Assembly: GCF_030160715.1 (NCBI RefSeq)
Contig: NZ_BSOW01000018.1
Span: forward strand, 62,001-126,000
Reading direction: 5' to 3'
Source of the DNA: Bradyrhizobium iriomotense
GTDB taxonomy: Bacteria > Pseudomonadota > Alphaproteobacteria > Rhizobiales > Xanthobacteraceae
Length of the DNA stretch: 64,000 nt
Below the pieces are notes generated by a model. That model did no database searches, was not told the origin of the DNA, and saw only the letters and a program-made list of their open reading frames with translations. The position numbers were made by a program, and so were the translations under genes. Below, piece by piece: positions 25,801 through 33,638 of this stretch; within the stretch, counting starts at the first letter, position 1, and every line of letters begins with the position of its first letter.

Positions 25801-26562
25801 CGGAGCGGCGCCGTCAAAGCTTTCACGCTGAACGGCAAGATCGGCCAGAACACGCCGGTGACGGCGGATTTGCGTGGCGGACGTGCCCAGGGCGGCCGCG
25901 AGGTGATCTACCTCCAGACCAACGATGCCGGCGCGTTCCTGCGCTTCTCCGACACCACCAACAAGGTGTTCGGCGGCCAGATGGTGGTGGCGATGGAGCC
26001 GCCGACGTCGGAGCCGACGACGCGGGAAGGTCTCATCAACGTGCGCGACTTCACGGTCAAGGGAATGGATCAGCTCGATCGCGTCGCGGCCGGCGCCCCC
26101 AACGGCAACCAGAGCGGCGTGTCCTTCACCGCGCTGCGCGCTGAGTTCACCCGGCAGAACGGCGCGCTCACGATCCGCGACGGTGTCGTCAAGGGACCGA
26201 TGATCGGCGCCACGATCGAGGGCTCGATCGACTATCCGGGCAATCAGGTGTGCATGAGCGGCACCTTCGTGCCGGTCTACGGGGTGAATAACATTTTTGG
26301 CCAGATCCCGTTGTTCGGCATCTTCCTCGGCGGCGGCGACAAGGAGGGACTGATCGGCGTGACCTATGAGGTCGTCGGCACACCCGCCGCGCCCGTGATG
26401 CGCGTCAATCCGATTTCGGCGATGGCGCCGGGCTTGTTCCGCAAGATCTTCGAGTTCAACACCGGCAAGCAGAACACGCCGTTCGACGAACTGCCGACAC
26501 AGTCGGGCGACACGGGATCATCGCGACCGCTCTCAAACGGTTGCAATGTGGCGCGGCGATAG
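22819..26562 (+). CDS. large AsmA-like/DUF3971 inner-membrane protein
   Basis: A protein of about 1,247 residues of the AsmA/YhdP/TamB-like superfamily, which forms long hydrophobic grooves across the periplasm and is linked to phospholipid transport to the outer membrane. An acidic, His-rich cytoplasmic start (DHDHDHNGDLYNRDLDRR) precedes one membrane helix at about residues 84-106. The rest is repetitive beta-strand sequence with the DUF3971 region in the first half and an AsmA-like C-terminal region (GPMIGATIEGSIDYPGNQVC, then GVNNIFGQIPLFGIFLGG). The start is uncertain: in-frame ATGs exist at 22696, 22726, 22735 and 22819. I use 22819, where less protein-like sequence ends. Confidence 0.92.
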   Translation: MARNTSPQDHDHDHNGDLYNRDLDRRAGVQDSPEWDDADWDPDQEAAGHRARRLLSRSNSGFHRLGDGFGAFGRWLAADRWVKRLALVTGTLVVIFICCFATLWWRLGAGPINLDMATPWLAAAIEDNIGHGNTVEVGGTQIERAGRIRIAVRIRDIIVRDRDHAIVASAPKAEVRLSGMALLMGRLRAESLNLVDAELAIRIAPDGTVTVSAGDTAKPLATGVASKKEAGLPPTFPRPGSATPPATTAPAAPSGQDAAAASSAGGSTQSGLLAGLDWLDSLSMTGLDGQNLNEIGLKNGNLIVDDQQRGSKWSFENISLSLRRPHGGGVALSFGEEGARPWSLRATIGAAENGVRSVDIRADKVSTSNILLALRLKDLTYNADLPLTGELKGELGRDGLPTYFRGKLVVGAGNIIDTDTPDYPMAIDSAELNLEWDAGRRVLVAPFKIISGANRITLLAHLEPPNGTTNDWQLGFSGGSILLGGIDNEPPLVFNRIAIGFRFDTDHKRVVLSQADISNGEIGVAGTGAVDYSGEPRLMLGFAGTPMSASALKRMWPTLIVPELREWVIERIERGTLQRIEVGVNSPTRNLPRKGPPIPDDGLSVNIVASGVTVHPVDGMPSVHDADLKARITGRTATVTIGQGIADTPAGRKITFSDFTFEVPDMAIKPSPSRSRFRVDGPVPAAAEILANDRLSDLSATFVDPNTSKGTFSANITLGAPVKGGLTKGDTTYAVTADLNGFAADKLVMNQKLEANNLKIVANNQGYQVKGDVKINGQAASVDYRKPAEGDADVKLQTTLDDASRARLGFDLGPAVSGSLPVKVSGKIASGPEQTTRLGIEADLTSLKLDNILPGWVKLPGKSGKASFKVVPSAQSTRLEDIVVEGAGVSIKGSLEVDQNGDLMNANFPTYSPSDGDKASLRVERGPDGVVRGTVRGDVFDGRGFLKSAISGNSGKDDNKSKLKNVDFDIDVKLGAVAGFNGEAMRSVDAKMSRRSGAVKAFTLNGKIGQNTPVTADLRGGRAQGGREVIYLQTNDAGAFLRFSDTTNKVFGGQMVVAMEPPTSEPTTREGLINVRDFTVKGMDQLDRVAAGAPNGNQSGVSFTALRAEFTRQNGALTIRDGVVKGPMIGATIEGSIDYPGNQVCMSGTFVPVYGVNNIFGQIPLFGIFLGGGDKEGLIGVTYEVVGTPAAPVMRVNPISAMAPGLFRKIFEFNTGKQNTPFDELPTQSGDTGSSRPLSNGCNVARR

Positions 26563-26664
26563 CGCGAGACCGCGAGGTGCTGCGCGTGCCTGCTTGATCC
26601 TTTAGACCGTGGAGAGAATTAGCCCTAGGCCTTCGGCAATTATGCCTGCCTGGGTAAGCCCGCA

Positions 26665-26751
26665 ATGAACCGCTACGTTCACCGCATCATCATGGCCATG
26701 CTGCTGGCCGCGGCACTGGCCCTTATCTGGAATGTGCTCGGCGGGCGATGA
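26665..26751 (+). CDS. 28-residue single-span membrane peptide candidate
   Basis: A 28-codon frame from ATG 26665 to TGA 26749-26751. Basic residues at the start (MNRYVHR) are followed by a hydrophobic helix (IIMAMLLAAALALIWNVL) and a GGR end, a normal small membrane protein layout. A strong GC hairpin begins four bases after the stop, as expected for a real short transcript end. Only a weak ribosome-binding site is visible. No family recognised. Confidence 0.5.
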   Translation: MNRYVHRIIMAMLLAAALALIWNVLGGR

Positions 26752-26754
26752 AGC

Positions 26755-26778
26755 GGCACCGGCGCGTTCGCCGGTGCC
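26755..26778. terminator. GC-rich hairpin between convergent genes
   Basis: GGCACCGGCG-CGTT-CGCCGGTGCC is a perfect 10-bp stem with a four-base loop. It lies between the small peptide gene and the convergent DoxX gene, so it could end transcription from both sides, though no long T-tract follows. Confidence 0.6.
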
Positions 26779-26801
26779 AATTCGCGTTCGTTCAGGAGAT
26801 C

Positions 26802-27233
26802 TTAGCGCCGCGCGAAGGCGCCGCTCGGCTCCTCGCCTTCCTTGCGCACCAGCGCATCGACGCTGATCGGGCCGCCACCGGCCGCGGAGATGTAGAGACA
26901 GGCGAAGCAGAACAGGATCGCCGCGGTGCCGCCGTTGAGCAGCGGCAGGAACACCGGCGAGCCGCTCTTGAACATGTGGCCGAGGAAATAGGCGAAGGCC
27001 ATTTCACCCGACAGGACGAACGCCGAGATCCGCGTGAACAGGCCGATCATCAGCGCGGCACCGAGCACGAGTTCGAGCGCGCCGGCCGCATAAATCAGCG
27101 GCGGGATGTCGGCGAAGTAGGGGACCGCCGGAAACTTGAAGATCTTGGCGATGCCGTACTGAAGCAGCAGCAGGCCGGTGACGAAGCGAAACAGGCTCAG
27201 CAGAGCCGGTTGAAAGCGAGACAGTGAATTCAT
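26802..27233 (-). CDS. DoxX family membrane protein
   Basis: A 143-residue protein with four hydrophobic segments typical of DoxX/DoxD: SLFRFVTGLLLLQYGIAKIF, PLIYAAGALELVLGAALMIG, FVLSGEMAFAYFLGHMF and FLPLLNGGTAAILFCFACLY. DoxX proteins are inner-membrane components tied to redox or thiosulfate metabolism and oxidative-stress protection; the role here is not fixed. ATG 27233 has GAAGGG eight bases upstream. Confidence 0.9.
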   Translation of the reverse strand: MNSLSRFQPALLSLFRFVTGLLLLQYGIAKIFKFPAVPYFADIPPLIYAAGALELVLGAALMIGLFTRISAFVLSGEMAFAYFLGHMFKSGSPVFLPLLNGGTAAILFCFACLYISAAGGGPISVDALVRKEGEEPSGAFARR

Positions 27234-27457
27234 GATTTGCGCCCTTCCATCCAATTCCCATGCGACTTGAATCGCATCCGGTTCCACCCTGCAAGCCAGG
27301 GACCATCAATTTGCGCTGACATTTTCGTCATGAGAGACAAAACACCGCAAGCGGGACTTTGAGCCTGCGGCTTTACACATTTTCTTGGCGGAACGCACGC
27401 GTCCGCCGTCCGTAGTTTTGCGGTGATGCGAAGGGGGTCAGGTTACTTCGGATATAC

Positions 27458-28717
27458 CTAGCGCCGCAAGGCGGGCACAACCAGAAAGGGAATCATCCCG
27501 AGCACGACGCTCGCAAGTGCGAAGGCGAGCAGCGGATTGTAGCTCTGGGTTGCGTCGTGGATCAGGCCGCCGCTCCAGGAGCCGACAGCCGAGCCGAGGC
27601 CGCTGCCGATCGAGATGCTGCCGTAGATCGTGCCGACGCGCTTGCCGCGGAAGATCTTCATCGCAGTGGCAGAGATCAGCGGCCCCCGCGAGCCGATCAT
27701 GCTGCCGAAGCAGACGACGAAGCCGGTAAGCAGCATGGTGTTGGGATGAAACTGCAACAGCCACAGCAGGAAGATGCCGAGGATCGAGATCGCGTAGCTC
27801 AGCAGCACCGAAGGCCTGCGGCCGATCAGGCCGTCGAGCGCGGAGACCCCTAACATGCCGATCACCAGCGCAACGCCGGAGAATCCCCAGGCGGTCGCAG
27901 CCTGCAAGGGCGGGAATCCGGCATCGATCAGATAGGCGACGATCTGGGCCGCGATGGAATACATGCCGACGGCGGTGAAGAAGAAGGTCGAGAACAGCGC
28001 CCAGAATGCGTGATGGCGCATGGCGCGCAAGAGCGTCCAGCCTTCGTCGACGAAACCGGGATCGGTCCTCTTGACGACATGCGGCGAGCCCGAGGCGAAC
28101 ATCCGCCACGGCAGCACCAGCAGGGGAAGCAGAAGGCCGAGTGCTACGAAGCCGAATATCTCGTAGGTGCCGCGCCAGCCGACATGGTCGATCAGGATTT
28201 GCGAGATCGGCAGCAGCGCGAGCACGCCGCCACCCATCGCCGAATAGACCACCGACATTGCGGTCGGCAGGCGCGAGCCGAACCAGCGGCCGAGCAGGAT
28301 CGAGTTCGGCACGATGCCGATGAAGGCGATGCCTACGCCGACGCAGACGCCGATCGAGAGCTGGAACTGCCACAGATGTTGCGCGTGAGCTGCAATCAGG
28401 AAGGCGGCGCCGAGCAGGAGCAGCCCGAGTGCATAGACGCTGCGCGGTCCGGAATGATCGAACAGCCGTCCGACGAAGGGCGCGGTGAGACCGCTTGCCA
28501 GCCACGTCAGCGAATAGACCGAGACGATCTGCGCGCGATCCCAGCCAAAGCCTTCCGAGATCGGCTTCAGGAACACCGTAAAGCTGTCGCCGAGCCCGCG
28601 CCCAAGCACGGACAGTGTGAAGCACAGCGCGAGCACGACGAGGGCCACGCGCACCGGCGCGCCCGACTGTGCCGCGGCGTCTCGCTGGGCGTTCCCTTTG
28701 GGCGTGTTCTGATCCAT
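27458..28717 (-). CDS. MFS transporter, monocarboxylate-porter type
   Basis: A 419-residue major facilitator with about twelve helices. The RhlT/MCT-like opening (SVLGRGLGDSFTVFLKPISEGFGWDRA) has the pattern of oxalate/formate and monocarboxylate transporters. LFDHSGPRSVYALGLLL corresponds to the conserved loop between helices 2 and 3, and a long central loop joins the halves. The substrate is probably a small carboxylate but cannot be read from sequence. It lies 57 bases downstream of tyrS on the same strand. Confidence 0.92.
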   Translation of the reverse strand: MDQNTPKGNAQRDAAAQSGAPVRVALVVLALCFTLSVLGRGLGDSFTVFLKPISEGFGWDRAQIVSVYSLTWLASGLTAPFVGRLFDHSGPRSVYALGLLLLGAAFLIAAHAQHLWQFQLSIGVCVGVGIAFIGIVPNSILLGRWFGSRLPTAMSVVYSAMGGGVLALLPISQILIDHVGWRGTYEIFGFVALGLLLPLLVLPWRMFASGSPHVVKRTDPGFVDEGWTLLRAMRHHAFWALFSTFFFTAVGMYSIAAQIVAYLIDAGFPPLQAATAWGFSGVALVIGMLGVSALDGLIGRRPSVLLSYAISILGIFLLWLLQFHPNTMLLTGFVVCFGSMIGSRGPLISATAMKIFRGKRVGTIYGSISIGSGLGSAVGSWSGGLIHDATQSYNPLLAFALASVVLGMIPFLVVPALRR

Positions 28718-28774
28718 TGCCGGTCAGGGAGCGCGCTTCCGCGCGCCCTGGCAAGCAGTGAAAAGTTCATACGC

Positions 28775-30028
28775 CTATGCAGGCTTGAGGAGGACGTGCT
28801 TCTTCTTGCCGAGCGACAGCTTGATCACGCCCTCCGGCGTGAGATGGGCCGGCGTCAGCGTCATCTTTTCGTCGGTGACGGATTCGTCATTGACCTTGAG
28901 GCCGCCGCCCTTGATCTGACGCCGCGCTTCGCCGTTGGAGGCGACGAGGCCTGCCTTGACGAAGGCGTTGAGCACGCCCAGTCCTGCCTCCAGCTCGCCA
29001 CGCGGAATTTCGATCGTCGGAAGGCTCTCGGCCAGCGCGCCTTCCTCGAACGTTCGCCGCGCGGTCTCGGCCGCTTGGTTCGCCGCGTCGCGGCCGTGCA
29101 GCAGCGCGGTCGCCTCCGTCGCGAGCACCTTCTTGGCCTCGTTGATCTCCGAGCCCTGGAGCGGCTCGAGCTTCCTGATCTCACCCATCGGCAGCGTCGT
29201 GAACAGCTTTAGGAACTTGCCGACGTCGGCGTCCTCGGTGTTGCGCCAGTACTGCCAGAAATCGTAAGGGCTGAACTGGTCCGCGTTGAGCCACACCGCG
29301 CCTTGCGCGGTCTTGCCCATCTTGGCGCCGGAGGCGGTCGTGAGCAGCGGCGTCGTCAGCGCGAACAGCTGCGGCGTGCCCATGCGGCGGCCGAGGTCGA
29401 CGCCCATGATGATGTTGCCCCACTGGTCGGAGCCGCCCATCTGCAAGCGGCAGCCGGCGCGCTGCGAGAGCTGCACGAAGTCGTAGGCCTGGCAGACCAT
29501 GTAGTTGAACTCGATGAAGCTCATCTCCTGCTCGCGCTCGAGGCGCAGCCGCACGGAGTCCATGGTCAGCATGCGGTTGACCGAGAAATGCTTGCCGACG
29601 TCGCGCAGCATCTCGATCCAGTTGAGCTTGGTCAGCCACTCCGCATTGTCGAGCATGACGGCATCGCTCGCACCGTCGCCGTAGCGCAGCACCTTTGCGA
29701 ACACGCCGCGGATCGAGGCCTTGTTGGCCTCGATCTCGGCGATCGTGCGCATGGCGCGCGTCTCGTCCTTGCCGGAGGGATCGCCGACCATGGTGGTGCC
29801 GCCGCCCATCAGCGTGATCGGCTTGTTGCCGGACTGCTGGAGCCAGTGCAGCATCATCATGGTCAGGAAGTTGCCGATATGCAGCGACGGCGCGGTGCAA
29901 TCGTAGCCGACATAGGCCGTCGCCTCGCCCTTGGCGGCGAGCGCGTCCAGCCCCTCGAAATCGGAACACTGGTGGATGAAACCCCGTTCCTGCAAAATAT
30001 TGAGGAAATCCGATTTAAATGCGCTCAT
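28775..30028 (-). CDS. tyrS: tyrosyl-tRNA synthetase
   Basis: A 417-residue class I synthetase that charges tRNA-Tyr. The HIGH-type motif is in APSLHIGNFLTM, tyrosine-binding residues lie in YVGYDCTAP and YMVCQAYDF, QMGGSDQWGNI is conserved, and the KMSKS loop reads KMGKT. A C-terminal S4 RNA-binding domain (SNGEARRQIKGGGLKVNDESV) completes it. It is divergent from anmK with 160 bases between starts. Confidence 0.97.
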   Translation of the reverse strand: MSAFKSDFLNILQERGFIHQCSDFEGLDALAAKGEATAYVGYDCTAPSLHIGNFLTMMMLHWLQQSGNKPITLMGGGTTMVGDPSGKDETRAMRTIAEIEANKASIRGVFAKVLRYGDGASDAVMLDNAEWLTKLNWIEMLRDVGKHFSVNRMLTMDSVRLRLEREQEMSFIEFNYMVCQAYDFVQLSQRAGCRLQMGGSDQWGNIIMGVDLGRRMGTPQLFALTTPLLTTASGAKMGKTAQGAVWLNADQFSPYDFWQYWRNTEDADVGKFLKLFTTLPMGEIRKLEPLQGSEINEAKKVLATEATALLHGRDAANQAAETARRTFEEGALAESLPTIEIPRGELEAGLGVLNAFVKAGLVASNGEARRQIKGGGLKVNDESVTDEKMTLTPAHLTPEGVIKLSLGKKKHVLLKPA

Positions 30029-30134
30029 CTGTCGTCGGCTCTGATCATTCTTATTTTACGGTAATTGCGGCCAGTTGCGGAACCCGGAAGGAACGGACTG
30101 CCGCGGAACGGCGCGCTGTGGCATTATAAGATGT

Positions 30135-30151
30135 GCTTGTTTGATACAAGC
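30135..30151. promoter_or_regulatory. inverted repeat upstream of anmK
   Basis: GCTTGT-TTGAT-ACAAGC is a perfect 6-bp dyad in the tyrS-anmK divergent region. It lies just after a TATAAG box (30125-30130) that could be a -10 element for anmK. The position fits an operator. The cognate regulator is unknown. Confidence 0.4.
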
Positions 30152-30188
30152 CGGGCGTCGGGGTAGGGAGACGTCGAGGCTTACTGGG

Positions 30189-31292
30189 ATGATGTTGACC
30201 GCACTCGGTCTGATGAGCGGGACCTCGCTTGATGGGGTGGACGTTGCACTGATCGAAACGGATGGAAAGCAGATCAAGGCGTTCGGGCCCTCCGGCTACC
30301 GGCCTTACAGCAATGCCGAGCGCAGCCTGCTGCGCCGGGCGCTCACCGAGGCTGTCCATTTGCCGCGGCGCGATGCCCGGCCGGGGGCTCTGGCCGAGGC
30401 CGAGCGTGCGGTGACGCTGGCCCATGCCGAGGCGGTCGCCGCCTTCACGGCTCAGAACCGGATGAAGCCGGAGGAGATCGACATCGTCGGCTTCCACGGC
30501 CAGACCGTGCTGCATCGCCCCGAGCGGCGGCTGACCGTGCAGATCGGCGACGCCGCGGCGCTCGCAAAAGCGATCCATATTCCCGTGATGCATGATTTCC
30601 GCGCCGCCGACGTCGAGGCCGGCGGGCAGGGCGCGCCCTTCGTGCCGGTCTACCACCGTGCGCTGGCGCAATCGCTGGAGCGCGAGGGGCCGATCGTCGT
30701 AGTCAATATCGGCGGTGTCGCCAACATCACCTATATCGACGGCAATGACACGCTGATCGCCTGCGATACCGGCCCCGGCAACGCGCTGCTCGACGACTTC
30801 ATGTACCGGACCATGAACCAGGCGTTCGACACCGAGGGCAAGTTCGCCGCGCTCGGCAAGGCCGATGAGGCCTGGGTCGCGCGCGCGCTGGAGCTGCCAT
30901 TCTTTCGGCTGCCTCCGCCGAAATCACTCGACCGCAACGATTTCGCGGCGTTGAAGCTTGGCGACGTGCAGCCGGCCGATGGGGCTGCAACGCTCACCGC
31001 GTTCACCGCGGCGGCGATCGCCCGCATCATCCCGTTGTTGCCGAGGCGGCCACGGAGCTGGATCATTTGCGGCGGCGGCGCGCGCAACCTCACCATGCTG
31101 CGCATGCTGCGGGAGCAGGTGGGCTCGGCAACCGTGCAAGCTGCTGAGACGCTCGGCTGGGCTTCCGACGCGATCGAGGCGCAGGCTTTCGGCTTCCTGG
31201 CAGCGCGCGCCCTGAAGGGCCTGCCGCTGTCCTACCCGGCCACCACAGGGGTGCCGATGCCGATGACGGGTGGAGTGATCGCAAGGCCTTAG
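30189..31292 (+). CDS. anmK: anhydro-N-acetylmuramic acid kinase
   Basis: A 367-residue kinase that opens and phosphorylates 1,6-anhydroMurNAc to MurNAc-6-phosphate during peptidoglycan recycling. Hallmarks are GLMSGTSLDGVDVALIE at the N-terminus, GFHGQTVLHRP, HDFRAADVEAGGQGAPFVP, VVNIGGVANITY, the ATP-binding CDTGPGNALLD and CGGGARN. ATG 30189 is used, with GAGG nine bases upstream; ATG 30192 is equally possible. Confidence 0.96.
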   Translation: MMLTALGLMSGTSLDGVDVALIETDGKQIKAFGPSGYRPYSNAERSLLRRALTEAVHLPRRDARPGALAEAERAVTLAHAEAVAAFTAQNRMKPEEIDIVGFHGQTVLHRPERRLTVQIGDAAALAKAIHIPVMHDFRAADVEAGGQGAPFVPVYHRALAQSLEREGPIVVVNIGGVANITYIDGNDTLIACDTGPGNALLDDFMYRTMNQAFDTEGKFAALGKADEAWVARALELPFFRLPPPKSLDRNDFAALKLGDVQPADGAATLTAFTAAAIARIIPLLPRRPRSWIICGGGARNLTMLRMLREQVGSATVQAAETLGWASDAIEAQAFGFLAARALKGLPLSYPATTGVPMPMTGGVIARP

Positions 31293-31305
31293 ATCACGGA
31301 CGGTT

Positions 31306-31367
31306 GATGCATATGCATCGATCTTGACGCATTAATGCAAATGCATCTATATTAATGCAGTCGCATC
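31306..31367 (+). promoter_or_regulatory. promoter with three operator copies upstream of the glutathione transferase gene
   Basis: Three 14-bp sites share the plan rATGCA-NN-yGCATC: 31306-31319 (the perfect palindrome GATGCATATGCATC), 31334-31347 and 31354-31367. A promoter TTGACG (31324-31329), 18 bases, TATATT (31348-31353) lies among them. Site 1 is upstream of -35, site 2 fills the spacer and site 3 covers the start point near 31360. This layout suits strong repression or cooperative control. The 28-base leader carries CAGGA before ATG 31388. Confidence 0.7.
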
Positions 31368-31387
31368 TAATCGTCAGGATCTCCGTC

Positions 31388-32065
31388 ATGGCCGCAGCCC
31401 TCAAACTGATCAGCCACAAGCTTTGTCCTTATGTGCAGCGCGCGGTGATCGCGCTGATCGAGAAGGGCGTGCCGTTCGAGCGGGTGGACATCGATCTCGC
31501 CAACAAGCCGGACTGGTTCCTGAAGATATCGCCGCTCGGCAAGGTGCCCGTGCTGGTGGTCGCGACCGAACAGGGCGAGGTCGCGCTGTTCGAGAGCAAC
31601 GTGATCTGCGAGTACATCGAGGAGACGCAAGGAGGCGGCAAGCTGCATCCGGCTGACGCGCTCAAGCGTGCGGAGCATCGCGCCTGGATGGAGTTCGGCT
31701 CCGCGATCCTCGGCGATCTCTGGGGGCTGGAGACCACGACCGATCCGGCGACGTTCGAAAGCAAGCGGCAGGCGCTGTCGGCCAAGTTCGCTCGCGTCGA
31801 GGCAGCGCTAGGCACGGGTCCGTTCTTCGCCGGCGAACACTTCAACCTGGTGGACGCCGTGTTCGCGCCGATCTTCCGCTATTTCGACGTGTTCGATGAG
31901 CTGGCCGAACTCGGTATCTTCAAGGCCTTGCCGAAGGTCCGCGCCTGGCGCGCAGAGCTTGCCCGACGTCCGAGCGTTCGCACGGCGGTCGGCGCGGATT
32001 ATCCGCAATTGCTGCGCTCGTTCCTGGTGCGGCACGACGCGCATCTGTTGAAACTCGCCGCGTAA
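31388..32065 (+). CDS. glutathione S-transferase family protein
   Basis: A 225-residue thioredoxin-fold plus helical-domain transferase. The N-terminal glutathione site has LISHKLCPYVQRAVIAL, with a CPYVQR motif typical of omega/beta-like classes where Cys replaces Ser or Tyr, then GKVPVLVV and LFESNVICEYI. The C-terminal domain carries HFNLVDAVFAPIFRYFD. Such proteins conjugate electrophiles or act as thiol transferases. The tightly packed operator array upstream indicates inducible expression by an unlinked regulator, since no regulator gene is adjacent. Confidence 0.93.
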   Translation: MAAALKLISHKLCPYVQRAVIALIEKGVPFERVDIDLANKPDWFLKISPLGKVPVLVVATEQGEVALFESNVICEYIEETQGGGKLHPADALKRAEHRAWMEFGSAILGDLWGLETTTDPATFESKRQALSAKFARVEAALGTGPFFAGEHFNLVDAVFAPIFRYFDVFDELAELGIFKALPKVRAWRAELARRPSVRTAVGADYPQLLRSFLVRHDAHLLKLAA

Positions 32066-32080
32066 CGCGTGCTTGAGCCG

Positions 32081-32593
32081 TCACAGTTCCGCGGCCATCT
32101 TCGCCAGTGTCGCGATGGTGTTCATGTTGCGCGCGGTGCCGGTCTTGGCGGCGGAGATGACGAGCTTCGACGTCCCCATGCCGTCGCCATAGTGGACGTA
32201 GATCTCGCGGCGGCCGAGACGGACTTCCTCGTTCTTTTGGCCGCGGATGCCGGCGAGCGCATCCGCCGGCGGGGCCTTGTCGAGGAAGATCGCGACGGTA
32301 CGGTTGGGCGCGGCCTTCGGGAAGGGATTATCGGCCGCAACCTGCGCCATCTCTTCTGCGCTGCGCAGGAGCACGCCGACCGGCGCGCCGGCATAGGCGT
32401 GCAGGCGCTTCTCCAGAGCGGCCTTGATTGCGGCCTCGGACTTGCGGCTGGTGAACACCACATTGCCGCTGGCGATATAGGTGGCTACGGCCGCAAAGCC
32501 GAGTTCCTCGCATATCGCCTTGAGCTCGCTCATCGGCAGCTTGCCGGTGCCGCCGACATTTACGGCACGGAGCAGGGCGACGAACGAGCCCAT
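32081..32593 (-). CDS. DUF1697 domain protein
   Basis: A 170-residue cytosolic protein of unknown function. It begins GSFVALLRAVNVGGTGKLPM and contains YIASGNVVFTSRK and the conserved end YTKL-like region GTSKLVISAAKTGTARNMNT, features I associate with DUF1697. ATG 32593 is used; a TTG two codons upstream is less likely. It ends 15 bases from the convergent transferase gene. Confidence 0.88.
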   Translation of the reverse strand: MGSFVALLRAVNVGGTGKLPMSELKAICEELGFAAVATYIASGNVVFTSRKSEAAIKAALEKRLHAYAGAPVGVLLRSAEEMAQVAADNPFPKAAPNRTVAIFLDKAPPADALAGIRGQKNEEVRLGRREIYVHYGDGMGTSKLVISAAKTGTARNMNTIATLAKMAAEL

Positions 32594-32616
32594 GAGCAAC
32601 CTTTAGCGTGATGCCT

Positions 32617-33264
32617 TTAGCGCACGTTGGCGAGCCGCATGTCGAGATAGGCGGTGATGGTCTCCATCAACGGCTCGAGCTTGCCGTCGAAGAAGTGGTT
32701 GGCGCCGGGGATGACCTGCTGGTCGATCACGATGCCCTTCTGCGTCTTCAGCTTCTCGACCAGCGTGTTGACGTCCTTCGGTGGCACCACCGCATCCTTC
32801 TCGCCATGCACGATCAGGCCCGAGGACGGGCAGGGCGCGAGGAAGGAGAAGTCATAGAGGTTCGCGGGCGGGGCGATCGAGATGAAGCCTTCGACCTCGG
32901 GGCGGCGCATCAGAAGCTGCATGCCGATCCAGGCGCCGAAGGAGAAGCCGGCAACCCAGCAGGCGCGCGCTTCGGGATTGATGGTCTGCGCCCAGTCGAG
33001 CGCTGCGGCGGCATCGGACAACTCGCCGGTGCCGTGGTCGAACGAGCCCTGGCTGCGGCCGACGCCACGGAAGTTGAAGCGCAGCACGGAGAAGCCGCGA
33101 TGCGCGAAGGCGTAGTAGCACTGGTACACGATCTGATGGTTCATCGTGCCGTGAAACTGCGGATGCGGATGCAGGATCATCGCGATCGGCGCGTTCTTCT
33201 GCTTGGCCGGATGGTAGCGGCCTTCGAGACGGCCTGCGGGGCCGGCGAAAATGACTTCAGGCAT
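32617..33264 (-). CDS. alpha/beta hydrolase (COG2945-like)
   Basis: A 215-residue hydrolase. The nucleophile elbow is GFSFGAWIG, the oxyanion segment is LHPHPQFHGTMNHQIV, an Asp lies in VHGEKDAVVP, and the catalytic His is in PGANHFFDGKLE. RFNFRGVGRSQG is typical of this group. The substrate is unknown. It reads toward the DUF1697 gene 23 bases away and may form an operon with it. Confidence 0.9.
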   Translation of the reverse strand: MPEVIFAGPAGRLEGRYHPAKQKNAPIAMILHPHPQFHGTMNHQIVYQCYYAFAHRGFSVLRFNFRGVGRSQGSFDHGTGELSDAAAALDWAQTINPEARACWVAGFSFGAWIGMQLLMRRPEVEGFISIAPPANLYDFSFLAPCPSSGLIVHGEKDAVVPPKDVNTLVEKLKTQKGIVIDQQVIPGANHFFDGKLEPLMETITAYLDMRLANVR

Positions 33265-33638
33265 GATGATCTCTTGATTGATTCCCTTGAGACGATCCTC
33301 AGCAATCAACCGTTGGTGGCGGCTTCACCGGCTGCAGCCGATGAAAGCGCGAATGGGAGTGGAAGGGCGCCCTCGGATGATGCGCGAGTGGCGCACGGTG
33401 ACTTGACGCGCGCGTTCTAACATAGGCTGAGGGTCAAAAAGCAAGCTTCTTCAACATCTCGCAATGCGCTCAAGAGCTTAGCTGATCATCGCGGCGTCAT
33501 GAGCGCCCCGCCTCACGCGGCGGTGTCGCCGCCATGATCGCGCAAATCCGCGACGAAAACCGGCGTTGCGGTCAGCTTCCTCGGTTAAGTAATTGGAATA
33601 ACGTCGATTTATCGATTGTCGGATAGCCCCGGAGCGAT
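33265..33638. other. 374-base gap without a supported gene
   Basis: No plausible protein or RNA gene was found. A stem GCGGCG-GTGT-CGCCGC at 33517-33532 may end the LytTR transcript from the right. The stretch otherwise holds the hydrolase promoter region and nothing recognisable. Confidence 0.5.
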
